In this document: one piece after another, positions 1 to 8,299 of the stretch | How positions within the stretch are numbered: position 1 is the first letter of the stretch | Layout: every line of letters starts with the position of its first letter | DNA from: Flavobacteriales bacterium | Lineage (GTDB): Bacteria > Bacteroidota > Bacteroidia > Flavobacteriales_F > PHOS-HE28 | Assembly: GCA_024103275.1 (NCBI GenBank) | Contig: JAGFIV010000067.1 | Location: 1 to 36,564, forward strand | Length of the DNA stretch: 36,564 nt | Direction of reading: 5' to 3' | Notes under the pieces: model-generated | Seen by the model: only the letters and a program-made list of their open reading frames with translations | Told to the model about the DNA's origin: nothing | Database searches by the model: none | Made by a program: the position numbers and the translations under genes

Positions 1-394
1 CGCTTTCGATGAACTGGCTGCCGGTGGCCAGCCCGTAAAGGAACCCCGAGCAGGCCGCGTTGATGTCGAAGCCCCAGGCGTTCCGCGCCCCCACCTGGTC
101 GCAGATGATGTTGGCCGTGGCGGGGAACTGCATGTCGGGGGTCACCGTGCAACAGATCAGCAGCTCGATCTCAAGGGGGTCGATGCCGCGCTTGGCGCAC
201 AGCCCCTTCACGGCCTCCACGGCTATCACGCTCACGCCCTGGTCCTTGCCCTTGAGGATGCGCCGCTCCTTGATGCCCGTGCGCTCGGTGATCCACGCGT
301 CGTTGGTATCCACCATCGTCTCCAACATGGCGTTCGTGAGCACGAATTCAGGCAAGTGGCCGTGAACAGCGGTGATGGCGGCGGTGGTCTTCAT
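1..394 (-). CDS. fabH: 3-oxoacyl-ACP synthase III (KAS III), N-terminal part
   Basis: This is the first 131 residues of beta-ketoacyl-ACP synthase III, which condenses acetyl-CoA (or another primer) with malonyl-ACP to start type II fatty acid synthesis in the cytoplasm. The gene is cut by the window start, so the catalytic His and Asn lie outside. Visible family marks are the N-terminal TNAMLETMVDTNDAWI stretch, the TERTGIKERR motif and the nucleophile segment AACSGFLYG, with the active-site Cys at about residue 115 (E. coli position about 112). The ATG at 394-392 gives the family N-terminus MKTTAAITAVHGHLPE. It lies 53 bp downstream of plsX on the same strand, the usual order, so co-transcription is likely. 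Identification is near certain; primer specificity cannot be judged. Confidence 0.97.
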   Translation of the reverse strand, partial: MKTTAAITAVHGHLPEFVLTNAMLETMVDTNDAWITERTGIKERRILKGKDQGVSVIAVEAVKGLCAKRGIDPLEIELLICCTVTPDMQFPATANIICDQVGARNAWGFDINAACSGFLYGLATGSQFIES

Positions 395-447
395 GGGTCA
401 ATGGCCTGCAAGCTTAAGCGCCAACAGGAGCACGGGGCGCAAGATGG

Positions 448-1389
448 TCATCGGAACGCTTCGTGGATGCGTTCGTGCAATTTGCTGTCCACCACCTTGC
501 GTGTGAGCAGCAGCATGTTCTTCACCGTGCCGTCGTTGCTGATGCCGTGGCCGATCATCACCGTGCCGTCCACGCCCAGCACCGGGGTGCCGCCGTAGTT
601 CTGATAATCGAATCGGTCCAGAAAGGGGTCCGCCACCGTCATCCGGGCTTTGATCAGCCCGTGGAAGCCTTCCAGGGCCTTGAGCACCACGTTGCCGGTG
701 AAGCCGTCGCACACCACCACGTCGGCCTTGTTGCCGAACAAGTCCCGCCCCTCCACGTTGCCCACGAAGTTGAAGCGGTCGGTGCCCTTCATCAGCGTGT
801 GGGCCGCCAAGGTGAGTGCGTTGCCCTTCTTCTCCTCCTCGCCGATGCTCAGCAGGGCCACCTTGGGCGCTGCGATCTTGTACACGTATTGGGCATACAG
901 CGAGCCCAGCAGCCCGAACTGGAAAAGCGTCTCGGGCTTGCAGTCGGCATTGGAGCCCACGTCCACCATCAGGCCGAAACCGCCGTCGGCCTTCGGAAGG
1001 ATGCTGGTGATGCAGGGGCGCTGCACCCCGGGCATGGGCTTCATCACCATCACGCTGCCGGCCAGCATGGCACCGGTGTTGCCCGTGCTGCAAAAGGCGT
1101 CCAGCTGCCCCGCCTTCAGCAGGCGGAAGCCCAGGGCGATGCTGCTTTCCGGCTTGGAGGCCAGCGCCTTGGAGGCATGGTCACCCATGCCGATGTCGTC
1201 CTTGCTCGGAATGATGTCAAAATGCGCGGGATCGGCCGCTTCGGCCTGCAGGCCATCGCGGATGGCCTGCTCATTCCCGATGAGCACCAGGCGCACCCCG
1301 GCCGGCAGCTCGCGGGCGGCCAGCACGGCTGCGCGAACGGGTATCAGCGGCCCATGGTCGCTGCCCATGATGTCCAGGCCGATCCGCAT
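448..1389 (-). CDS. plsX: phosphate acyltransferase PlsX
   Basis: PlsX makes acyl-phosphate from acyl-ACP and orthophosphate, the acyl donor for PlsY in phospholipid synthesis; it is a peripheral membrane enzyme. The 313-residue length is normal. The N-terminus MRIGLDIMGSDHGP is the family's glycine-rich start (usually MxIAxDAMGGDxGP), with S-D in place of the more usual G-D. Other family segments are FCSTGNTGAMLAGS, LMVDVGSNADCKPE, GFTGNVVLKALEG and GTPVLGVDGTVMIGHG. The ATG at 1389 gives exactly the family start. It is 30 bp downstream of rpmF and upstream of fabH, the conserved rpmF-plsX-fabH order that links ribosome and lipid synthesis genes. Confidence 0.97.
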   Translation of the reverse strand: MRIGLDIMGSDHGPLIPVRAAVLAARELPAGVRLVLIGNEQAIRDGLQAEAADPAHFDIIPSKDDIGMGDHASKALASKPESSIALGFRLLKAGQLDAFCSTGNTGAMLAGSVMVMKPMPGVQRPCITSILPKADGGFGLMVDVGSNADCKPETLFQFGLLGSLYAQYVYKIAAPKVALLSIGEEEKKGNALTLAAHTLMKGTDRFNFVGNVEGRDLFGNKADVVVCDGFTGNVVLKALEGFHGLIKARMTVADPFLDRFDYQNYGGTPVLGVDGTVMIGHGISNDGTVKNMLLLTRKVVDSKLHERIHEAFR

Positions 1390-1419
1390 GCCGAATTGCG
1401 GGAGCGTCGGGTCGGGGGA

Positions 1420-1611
1420 TTACTCCTCGGCGGATTTGGTGGTGAGCACCTTCCCGCGGTACATCAGGTCGTCGCCCACCTTGTACGCGCGGTGGCGCAC
1501 GTGCATCTCACCGGTGGTGCTGCACGTGCTCAGCGTCACTTCGGGCGCGGCCTGGTGGGTACGGCGCTTGGCCGTGCGGGTCTTCGAGAATCGACGTTTG
1601 GGATGTGGCAT
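1420..1611 (-). CDS. rpmF: 50S ribosomal protein L32
   Basis: This 63-residue protein has the L32 N-terminus MPHPKRRFSKTRTAKRRTH followed by a TTGEMHVRHRAYKVG segment, matching bacterial L32, a small protein of the large ribosomal subunit. Only one Cys is present, so the four-Cys zinc ribbon of some L32 forms is absent; that zinc-free form is common in Bacteroidota. The C-terminus RGKVLTTKSAEE is also typical of the group. It sits between DUF177 (28 bp gap) and plsX (30 bp gap) on the same strand. Confidence 0.96.
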   Translation of the reverse strand: MPHPKRRFSKTRTAKRRTHQAAPEVTLSTCSTTGEMHVRHRAYKVGDDLMYRGKVLTTKSAEE

Positions 1612-1639
1612 GATCCAGCAGATAAGGCGCGCAAGGCGC

Positions 1640-2140
1640 TCAGTTGTTCAGGTCTTTCAACCCCGCCCAGCGCGGGTCGGGGACATGGTTCACTTGTATC
1701 CGTTCAAGCGCCTCCATCACCGCCGGGTCGCACTCCCCTTGGGGATGTACATGGCGGATGGGCAGGTGCAGGCTGATGCATTCGTAGATGTAATGCGTCA
1801 GGTTGATCTCGGTGGTGTCGGTCGGCAGCCCCACCAGCTCGTCATCGTCCGTCTCCCCGGTGCCGGTGAGCTTGAAGATCTGCCGTTGGTCCCCCTCCAC
1901 CGGCTGTTGCATCGGCGCGTTGCACCGGTCGCACAGCATCTCCACGTGGCCTTTCACATGGATGCGGGCCACCAGCAGATGGTTGTTTTTCTCCAGCCCC
2001 ACGTCCACCTGGGCCTGCCCGCCCAGGAAATCCTCCCGCCCGCAGGCCAGGAAGAAATCCGCGCCCAACGTGAAGACATGGTCGGAATGACCGTCATTCA
2101 GGCCGCCGATGGCGATGGTATGTTCGGGCAAGGCTTCCAC
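1640..2140 (-). CDS. DUF177 / YceD family protein
   Basis: DUF177 proteins are encoded just before rpmF in most bacteria. They carry a CxxC pair and have been linked to 23S rRNA maturation or stability; the biochemical role is not settled. Here the pair is the CDRC of HVEMLCDRCNAP, followed by an acidic stretch ETDDDE and the typical ending with DPRWAGLKDLNN. The frame is open back to an ATG at 2197. I prefer the GTG at 2140 for two reasons: homologs start near the equivalent of VEALPEHTIAIGGL, and a perfect -7 element (TACATTTG, 2172-2179) lies inside the longer reading, so that ATG would not be transcribed from it. The GTG reading gives 166 residues. The start remains uncertain; the family call is firm. 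Confidence 0.88.
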   Translation of the reverse strand: MEALPEHTIAIGGLNDGHSDHVFTLGADFFLACGREDFLGGQAQVDVGLEKNNHLLVARIHVKGHVEMLCDRCNAPMQQPVEGDQRQIFKLTGTGETDDDELVGLPTDTTEINLTHYIYECISLHLPIRHVHPQGECDPAVMEALERIQVNHVPDPRWAGLKDLNN

Positions 2141-2171
2141 GGGAAGTTGACTTTTTTCCGAAAGTGACCGG

Positions 2172-2179
2172 CAAATGTA
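2172..2179 (-). promoter_or_regulatory. Bacteroidota -7 element upstream of DUF177-rpmF-plsX-fabH
   Basis: TACATTTG on the minus strand matches the Bacteroidota -7 consensus TAnnTTTG perfectly. It would place the transcript start about 25 bases before the GTG at 2140 and would serve DUF177, rpmF, plsX and fabH. No convincing -33 TTG was seen at the expected distance. Confidence 0.5.
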
Positions 2180-2367
2180 AGGAGATCGGGGGTTCATTCA
2201 TCAAAGCCGCGATGGACGGTGTGCATGGAGGTTTTTCATTCCGCCCCATGCGATTGGCCGACGCAGTGGCCCGGACCCGTTCCCGGCCGGAGGGCCCCAA
2301 GGCTGGGCGGCGCACGAGGCCCGGTCGAGCCCTTGCGATCGAGGGACGGTTGACTACCCCCGACCCC

Positions 2368-3438
2368 CTACTTTTCCTTCTTTTCCTTCTCCCGCCTCTG
2401 TGGCTGCAACGGGTTGGCGGTCATTGCCTTATAGGCCTCCCGGTGCTTCAGGATGTCGCAGGCCAGCCACACGGCGTGGCGGAAGCTGCCCTCGTCGGCG
2501 ATGCCCTTGCCCGCGATGTCGTAGGCCGTGCCGTGGTCGGGGCTGGTGCGCACCACGGGCAGGCCCGCCGTGTAGTTCACCCCGTGGCCGAAGCTGAGCG
2601 CCTTGAAGGGGGCCAACCCTTGGTCGTGGTACATGGCCAGGATGCCGTCGAAGTGCTTGTGCGTGCCGCTGCCGAAGAAACCGTCGGCGGGGTAGGGGCC
2701 AAGGGCCATGATGCCTTCGTCCTGCAGCTTGCGCACCGCCGGCAGGATGCGCTCCTTGTCCTCGCTGCCCAGGGTGCCCGCGTCACCCGCGTGCGGGTTC
2801 AGGCCCAGGATGGCGATCTTGGGGCCTTCCAGCCCGAAGTCGCGCTCCAGGCTCTGGCGCATGATCCGGGCCTTGGCCACGATGCGTTCCGTGGTGATGG
2901 CCCCTGCCACGTCCTTCAGCGGGATGTGGCCGGTGACGGTGCCCACGCGCAGGTCCCCGCTCACCAAGAGCATCAGCACGTCGGTGTCGCCGCCGGCCAG
3001 GTGGGCCAGGTATTCGGTGTGGCCCGGGAAGGCAAAGCCCGCCTGCGCCATGCTGTGCTTGTCGATGGGGGCGGTCACCAGCACGTCCACCTTGCCGGTG
3101 GCCAGGTCGGTGGCGGCGGCCTCCAAGCTCTTGATGGCGTATGCCGCGACGTCCGCCGAGGCGGTTCCCGCCGCGATGGGGGCCTCCTCCTCCCAAACAT
3201 GCACCACGTTGAGCTTCTTCACCAGCGCCTCCGAGGCATCGGTGATGCCGTTGATCTGCATCTGCTCGGCACCGCCGATCAGCTTGCGGTTCAGCGTGAC
3301 GGCCCGCGCCCCGCAATACAGCACGGGGACCAGGTCCTGCAGCATGCGCGGGTCCTCGAAGGTCTTCAGCACCACCTCCAGGCCGATCCCGTTCAGGTCG
3401 CCGCAGCTGATGCCCACGCGGATGGGTCCTTCTCTCAT
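2368..3438 (-). CDS. pdxA: 4-hydroxythreonine-4-phosphate dehydrogenase PdxA
   Basis: PdxA oxidises 4-phospho-hydroxy-threonine with NAD(P) in the DXP-dependent pathway to pyridoxal 5'-phosphate; it is cytoplasmic and uses a divalent metal. The 356-residue protein shows the family N-terminus GISCGDLNGIGLEV, the APIDKHSM segment, the FPGHTEYLA motif, the metal-binding NPHAGD and MYHDQGLAPFK segments, and RTSPDHGTAYDIAG near the C-terminus. It ends in a lysine/glutamate-rich tail (RREKEKKEK). It starts 9 bp after the pepA stop on the same strand, so the two are probably one transcript. About 170-230 bp separate it from DUF177, which has its own promoter candidate. Confidence 0.97.
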   Translation of the reverse strand: MREGPIRVGISCGDLNGIGLEVVLKTFEDPRMLQDLVPVLYCGARAVTLNRKLIGGAEQMQINGITDASEALVKKLNVVHVWEEEAPIAAGTASADVAAYAIKSLEAAATDLATGKVDVLVTAPIDKHSMAQAGFAFPGHTEYLAHLAGGDTDVLMLLVSGDLRVGTVTGHIPLKDVAGAITTERIVAKARIMRQSLERDFGLEGPKIAILGLNPHAGDAGTLGSEDKERILPAVRKLQDEGIMALGPYPADGFFGSGTHKHFDGILAMYHDQGLAPFKALSFGHGVNYTAGLPVVRTSPDHGTAYDIAGKGIADEGSFRHAVWLACDILKHREAYKAMTANPLQPQRREKEKKEK

Positions 3439-3447
3439 GCTCGTTGG

Positions 3448-4881
3448 TCACTGGGCCGCGGCGCGGCGTTTGAGGTAGTTGTACAGCAGGCGCACGCCCA
3501 CGCCCGTGCCGCCCTTGGGCCGGTAGTGGTCGCGCCGGTCCAGGAAGGCCGTGCCCGCGATGTCGATGTGGATGTAGGGCCTGGTGGTGAACCGCGCCAG
3601 GAACTTGCCGGCCGTGATCTGCCCGGCGTAGGGCCCTCCGATGTTCTTCAGGTCAGCGATGTCGCTCTTGAGCTCCTCACCGTATTCCTCCCAGAACGGC
3701 ATCTGTGCCAAGCGCTCGAAGGTCTCGGCTGCGGCCTCATGCAACATGGCGAACCGCTCCCTGGGGGCGGTACCCATCACCACCGAGCCGTGTGTGCCGA
3801 TGGCCCGTGAGGCTGCGCCGGTGAGCGTGGCCGCCGTGAAGATGGTCTCGGCATCATACCGCTCGCCGTAGCTCAGCGCATCGGCCAGGATCAGGCGGCC
3901 CTCGGCGTCGGAGTTCAAGTTCTCCACGGTGAGGCCGCTGTGCATCTTCAGCACATCGCCGGGGGCGAAGGCGCGCCCACCGGGGCGGTTGTCGGTGGAG
4001 GGCACCAGGGCCACCACATGCACCGGCAACTTGCGCTTGGCCGCTGCGGTGATGGCACCGATCACGGCGCCGGCGCCGGCCATGTCGCACTTCATGGCGT
4101 CCATGCTGTTGGGCGTGGGCTTCAGGCTCAGGCCGCCGGTGTCGTACACCACGCCCTTGCCCACCAGCACCACGGGCTGTTTGTTCACCGCCCCCTTGGG
4201 CTTCCATTCCATGATGATGAACACCGGCGGGTCGATGCTCCCTTGGTTCACCGCCAGCAGGCCGCCCATGCCTTCGGCCTCGATCTGCTTCTTGTTGAGC
4301 ACCTTCACGCTGAAGCCCGCCTCCTTGCCGAGCCGTTGCGCTTCCTCGCCCAGCTGGACGGCACTGAGGTGTGACGCCGGTTCGTTCACCAGGTCGCGGA
4401 CGGTATAGACGCATTCGCAAACATCCGCCAGTTCCTGCAAGCCCCCGGCATTCACTTCCGGGGCCACCACACCCAGCTTGCCCAGGCTGCGTGGCTGCTT
4501 TTCCGTCTTGTGACGGCGGAACGTGTATGCCCCCAGGGCCGCGCCCTCCACCAGGGCCAAGGTCAGTCGGGCATCATCCTGCAGGCTCACCACCTGCGCC
4601 TCCTCGCGCTTGGCGTCACCCAGCCTCAGGGCCATGGCGTTGCCCGCGCGGCGCGCCATTTCCTGCCGGTGCTCGCGGTCGCCCTTCGCCACCAGGTGGA
4701 CCATCACCAGCCGCCCGCTAATGTCGCAAACCGCCACCGGCCGGTCTTCCTTCAGTTGTTCCAACAGGTATTGGCGGTCGTTGCGCACCAGGTCCAGGCC
4801 GCGCAGGGCCGCAGGGTCGGAGAGGATGACCAGCAGGTCCTTGGCGCCTGCCGCCCGGTTGCTTTTGCTGAGCTGTAGCAT
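3448..4881 (-). CDS. pepA: leucyl aminopeptidase, M17 family
   Basis: This is an M17 cytosolic aminopeptidase that removes N-terminal residues using two metal ions. From the ATG at 4881 it has 477 residues, the normal size. The catalytic core is clear: VGKGVVYDTGGLSLKP (Lys242, Asp247), MKCDMAGAGAV (Asp265), NSDAEGRLILADALSY (Asp325, Glu327, Arg329) and TGAASRAIGTHGS. An upstream in-frame ATG at 5001 would add 40 residues without family likeness, reach into the promoter region, and lie 5' of the -7 element at 4907-4914, so I rejected it. The gene is divergent from the surface protein at 5028 and is followed after 9 bp by pdxA. The gene symbol is by family; the exact substrate range is unknown. 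Confidence 0.95.
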   Translation of the reverse strand: MLQLSKSNRAAGAKDLLVILSDPAALRGLDLVRNDRQYLLEQLKEDRPVAVCDISGRLVMVHLVAKGDREHRQEMARRAGNAMALRLGDAKREEAQVVSLQDDARLTLALVEGAALGAYTFRRHKTEKQPRSLGKLGVVAPEVNAGGLQELADVCECVYTVRDLVNEPASHLSAVQLGEEAQRLGKEAGFSVKVLNKKQIEAEGMGGLLAVNQGSIDPPVFIIMEWKPKGAVNKQPVVLVGKGVVYDTGGLSLKPTPNSMDAMKCDMAGAGAVIGAITAAAKRKLPVHVVALVPSTDNRPGGRAFAPGDVLKMHSGLTVENLNSDAEGRLILADALSYGERYDAETIFTAATLTGAASRAIGTHGSVVMGTAPRERFAMLHEAAAETFERLAQMPFWEEYGEELKSDIADLKNIGGPYAGQITAGKFLARFTTRPYIHIDIAGTAFLDRRDHYRPKGGTGVGVRLLYNYLKRRAAAQ

Positions 4882-4906
4882 GGTTGGACACGTGGGATAG
4901 GGTGGC

Positions 4907-4914
4907 CGAAGATA
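4907..4914 (-). promoter_or_regulatory. -7 element of pepA-pdxA
   Basis: TATCTTCG on the minus strand differs from TAnnTTTG at one position. It lies 25 bases before the pepA ATG at 4881. The same octamer precedes the gene that starts at 13469. It supports the 4881 start over the ATG at 5001. Confidence 0.45.
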
Positions 4915-5014
4915 GCGGTGGCCTGTCGGGTGGAGCACGGATGGCGGAACGGCCAACGGCGGTCCCTGGGGCACGAACGGCGCACCCCACCGGTGCCGCA
5001 ACCCCGGAAAACAC

Positions 5015-5022
5015 GAACTTTG
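5015..5022 (+). promoter_or_regulatory. -7 element abutting the start of the surface protein at 5028
   Basis: GAACTTTG differs from TAnnTTTG at one position and ends 5 bases before the ATG at 5028. If used, the transcript would begin at or next to the start codon (leaderless or nearly so). Confidence 0.4.
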
Positions 5023-5027
5023 CCACT

Positions 5028-7688
5028 ATGGCAAACCGGTTCCTGCGCACCTTGATGGCCTGCCTGCTCCTGGCATGGGGCCATGCGGTGCTGGCCACGC
5101 ACAACGAGGCGGGTGAGATCCTGGTGTGCCACGTGGGCGGCCCCGGCAGCCTCACTTACGAGGCTACCATCATCACCTACACCAATCCCAATTCGCCGGC
5201 GGACCGCCCCGAGTTCATCCTGGACTGGGGTGACGGATCCCCGCTGGACACCATCGCGCGCGATGCCGCCGACGTGGTCATCGTGGCCGGCATCAGCACC
5301 CAGCGCAACCTCTACATCCAGCAGCATGTGTACCCGGGGCCGGGCGTGTACCTCTTGCAGTACATCGACCCCAACCGGGTGGCGGACGTGGTGAACATCC
5401 CCGGCTCGGTGAACGTGCCCATGTGCGTGCAGACCCAGCTGGTGATCAGCGTGATGGGGAACAACTGCAGCCCCACCTTCCTGAACCCGCCCATCCAGAA
5501 TGCCTGCCTGGGGCAGCCATGGATCCACAACCCCGGCGCATACGATAGCGACGGGGACAGCCTGTCGTTCGAACCGATGGTGTGCCTGGGCGCCGATACC
5601 GACGGCGATGGATCGGGGAACCCCATCCCCGGCTACAAGTTCCCCAACGAGATGATGCCGGGCGCCAACAACCAGTATTCCATCAACCCCGTCACCGGCA
5701 CCATCACATGGGACGCCCCGCAGCAGAACGGCATTTACAACATCGCTTTCATCGTGCGCGAATGGCGCATGATCAACGGGCAGTGGGTGAGCATCGGGTG
5801 GGTGGAGCGCGACATGCAGGTGATCGTGGGGCCGTGCAACAACCGGCCACCAGTGCTCGAGCAGCTTCGTGATACCTGCGTGGAGGCGGGGACCACGCTG
5901 AACATCACCGTGCAGGCCACCGACCCGGATGCCGGGCAGACCATCACCTTGGATGCGGTGGGCGGGCCTTTCCAAGTACCCAGCTCACCGGCCGTCTTCA
6001 CCTCTTCGCCCGCACAGAACACGGTGTTCGGCAATTTCTCCTGGAACACCAACTGCTCCCACGTGCGGCAGCAGCCCTACCAGGTGGTGTTCAATGCCCG
6101 GGACAACTACCCGCCGGTGCAGCTCCAGGATTTCAAGACCATGCGCATCACCGTGGTGGCCCCGGCACCCCAGAACCCTTCCGCCACGCCCAACGGCGCC
6201 GTGATGGACCTGGCCTGGGACCCCAGCGTGTGCACCAATGCCACCGGCTACCGCATCTATCGCAGGCAGGGCCCTTCGGGCTGGCAGCACGCCTATTGCG
6301 AGACCGGTGTGCCCGCCTACACGGGCTTCCAATACATCGGCGGCACCACGGGCGTGAACAGCACCACCTTCACCGATGCCGGCCTGGGCTTCGGCGTGCA
6401 GTATTGCTACCGCGTGGTGGCCACCTTTGCCGATGGCGCGCAGAGCTATGCCAGCGAGGAGTTTTGCAACATGCTGCGCCGCGACCTGCCCATCATGACC
6501 CACGTGAGCGTGGGTGTCACCGACAACAGCGCGGGCATCGACACCGTGCGGTGGAGCAACGCCTACGACCTGGATACCGTGCAATTCCCCGGCCCGTACC
6601 TCTTCAAGCTCTACCGCGGTACCGGGTACAACAATGCCAGCCAGTTGCTGTACACCGGTACGCCCTCGCCCTTCCTGGCCAACCCGGACACCGCCCTCCT
6701 CGACCAAGGGCTGGATACGCGCAATACGGCCCACGTTTACCGCGTGGAGCTGTATGGTGATGGTGGGAACACGCTCGTGGGCAGCGGCAATGCCGCATCA
6801 TCCGTATTCATCGTGCCCGAGCCGAACGATGGGCAGGTCACCCTGCACATCAACTACACCACGCCATGGCTCAACACGGTGTTCGAGGTTTTCAGGGAGA
6901 TCGGCGGCACCTTCACCTGGGTGGGCTCCGCCACGGAACCCTTGTACGTGGATACCGGGCTGGTGAACGGCGAGACGTATTGCTACTACGTGAAAACGAT
7001 CGGCGCATACGACGACCCGGCCATCGTGTCACCCTTGGTCAATTTCAGCCAGGAAACCTGTGCCGTGCCCGTGGACCTCACCCCGCCGTGTCCGCCCACC
7101 GTGGCTTTGGACAACGACTGCGAGATCCCCCTGAACGCGCTCTCCTGGACCAATCCGGCGGTCAGTTGCGGCAACGACGATACTTGGCGTTACAACATCT
7201 GGTTCACCGACAGCCTGGGCGGGGAACCGGTGCTGCTCCAGACCATCACCGGAGCGGGGAACACCAGCTACACCCATGTGGATGGGCGCTCGGTGGCGGG
7301 CTGTTACTGGGTTACCGCGGTCGATTCGGTGGGCAACGAAAGCACCTTCAGCAACCGGGTGTGCGGCGATAATTGCCCGGAGTACACGCTGCCGAACGTC
7401 TTTACCCCCAACGGGGACCGCATCAATGACCTCTTCATCCCGTTCCCGTACCGGGGGGTGAAGCAGATCGACCTGCAGGTGTTCAACCGCTGGGGGCAGC
7501 GGGTGTTCAGCACGAACGACCCCGATATCCGGTGGAACGGGACGATCGGCGGAACGGGCGACCCGGTGCCGGACGGCGTGTATTTCTACGTGTGCCAGGT
7601 ATACCTGAAACGGCTGGACGGAACGGAGCCGCTGGTCTTGAAGGGATCCGTGCATGTCCTGGGCGGCAACCATGCACGGCGCAACTGA
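5028..7688 (+). CDS. large secreted T9SS type B (gliding-motility C-terminal domain) protein with fibronectin III-like modules
   Basis: This 886-residue protein has a signal peptide (MANRFLRTLMACLLLAWGHAVLA, cleavage before THNEAGE), then beta-sandwich modules rich in Gly, Pro, Asn and Thr. A PKD/cadherin-like part covers roughly residues 40-375 and includes the calcium-loop-like segments DSDGDS and DTDGDGSG. Fibronectin III-like modules follow from about 380 (ATGYRIYRRQGPSGW, VYRVELYGDGG, YCYYVKTIG). The last ~100 residues are a type B sorting domain: LPNVFTPNGDRINDLFIPF, LQVFNRWGQRVFST, then PDGVYFYVCQVYLK. The protein should be exported by Sec, then moved to the surface or released through T9SS. 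Its binding role cannot be assigned. The start is set by the signal peptide and the adjacent -7 element; an earlier in-frame ATG at 4884 is rejected. Its TGA shares one base with the riboflavin synthase ATG. Confidence 0.9.
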   Translation: MANRFLRTLMACLLLAWGHAVLATHNEAGEILVCHVGGPGSLTYEATIITYTNPNSPADRPEFILDWGDGSPLDTIARDAADVVIVAGISTQRNLYIQQHVYPGPGVYLLQYIDPNRVADVVNIPGSVNVPMCVQTQLVISVMGNNCSPTFLNPPIQNACLGQPWIHNPGAYDSDGDSLSFEPMVCLGADTDGDGSGNPIPGYKFPNEMMPGANNQYSINPVTGTITWDAPQQNGIYNIAFIVREWRMINGQWVSIGWVERDMQVIVGPCNNRPPVLEQLRDTCVEAGTTLNITVQATDPDAGQTITLDAVGGPFQVPSSPAVFTSSPAQNTVFGNFSWNTNCSHVRQQPYQVVFNARDNYPPVQLQDFKTMRITVVAPAPQNPSATPNGAVMDLAWDPSVCTNATGYRIYRRQGPSGWQHAYCETGVPAYTGFQYIGGTTGVNSTTFTDAGLGFGVQYCYRVVATFADGAQSYASEEFCNMLRRDLPIMTHVSVGVTDNSAGIDTVRWSNAYDLDTVQFPGPYLFKLYRGTGYNNASQLLYTGTPSPFLANPDTALLDQGLDTRNTAHVYRVELYGDGGNTLVGSGNAASSVFIVPEPNDGQVTLHINYTTPWLNTVFEVFREIGGTFTWVGSATEPLYVDTGLVNGETYCYYVKTIGAYDDPAIVSPLVNFSQETCAVPVDLTPPCPPTVALDNDCEIPLNALSWTNPAVSCGNDDTWRYNIWFTDSLGGEPVLLQTITGAGNTSYTHVDGRSVAGCYWVTAVDSVGNESTFSNRVCGDNCPEYTLPNVFTPNGDRINDLFIPFPYRGVKQIDLQVFNRWGQRVFSTNDPDIRWNGTIGGTGDPVPDGVYFYVCQVYLKRLDGTEPLVLKGSVHVLGGNHARRN

Positions 7689-8299
7689 TGTTCACGGGCA
7701 TTGTGGAGCAGGTGGGTGAGGTGGTGGCGGTGGAAAGCTCCGGCGCCAATCGGGACCTGGTGATCCGCGCACCGATGGCCCCCGAACTGCGCGTGGACCA
7801 AAGCGTGTCGCACAACGGCGTCTGCCTCACCGTGGTGGGCGTCGCACCTTCGGCCGGGCTGCCGCCGGGCTGCTACCGCGTCACCGCCGTGCAGGAGAGC
7901 TTGGGGCGCAGCAACATCGGGAAGTTGGGGCCCGGCGATGGCGTGAACCTGGAGCGCAGCCTGCAACCGGGCGACCGCCTGGACGGGCACCTGGTGCAGG
8001 GCCATGTGGATACCATGGTGCCGTGTACCGGGGTGGAGGAGCGCGATGGCAGCTGGTGGTTCACCTTCGGGATGCCGGAGCAAGGGGAACTGTTGGTGGA
8101 AAAGGGCTCGGTCTGCCTCAACGGGGTGAGCCTCACCATCGCTGCCTTGAAGGCCGATGCGTTCAGCGTGGCCGTGATCCCGTACACCTACGGGCACACC
8201 ACCTTCCGCAGCCTGCGGCCCGGCGATGCCGTGAACGTGGAGTACGATGTGCTGGGCAAGTACGTGGCCCGCATGCTCGCCGCCCGCGTCACTCCTTGA
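7688..8299 (+). CDS. ribE: riboflavin synthase, alpha subunit
   Basis: This enzyme converts two 6,7-dimethyl-8-ribityllumazine molecules to riboflavin and a pyrimidine by-product. The 203-residue protein has the hallmark start MFTGIVEQVGEVV and two similar lumazine-binding halves: about 1-97 (with SVSHNGVCLTVV) and about 98-203 (LVQGHVDTMVPC, with GSVCLNGVSLTIA). The second half ends with VNVEYDVLGKYVARM, as usual. The ATG at 7688 shares one base with the stop of the preceding surface protein (TGATG), so translation is probably coupled to that very different gene. Its 3' end overlaps the convergent M1 peptidase by 11 bp. It has no promoter of its own that I can see. The gene is also called ribC in some species. 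Confidence 0.97.
   Translation: MFTGIVEQVGEVVAVESSGANRDLVIRAPMAPELRVDQSVSHNGVCLTVVGVAPSAGLPPGCYRVTAVQESLGRSNIGKLGPGDGVNLERSLQPGDRLDGHLVQGHVDTMVPCTGVEERDGSWWFTFGMPEQGELLVEKGSVCLNGVSLTIAALKADAFSVAVIPYTYGHTTFRSLRPGDAVNVEYDVLGKYVARMLAARVTP

Noticed and set aside
463..2167. Long plus-strand open frames over plsX, rpmF and DUF177
   Set aside because: They are antisense to the conserved DUF177-rpmF-plsX set and have low-complexity His/Gln-rich or Ser/Arg-rich translations typical of shadow frames.
2198..2367. Possible small RNA or tRNA in the gap between pdxA and DUF177
   Set aside because: I could not fold a cloverleaf or find a conserved RNA motif; only short GC-rich inverted repeats are present.
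2164..3810. 548-codon open frame on the plus strand over pdxA and pepA
   Set aside because: It lies antisense to two clear genes, is of Arg/His/Val/Gln-rich shadow composition with no family likeness, and spans their gap. GC-rich codon use on the other strand explains it.
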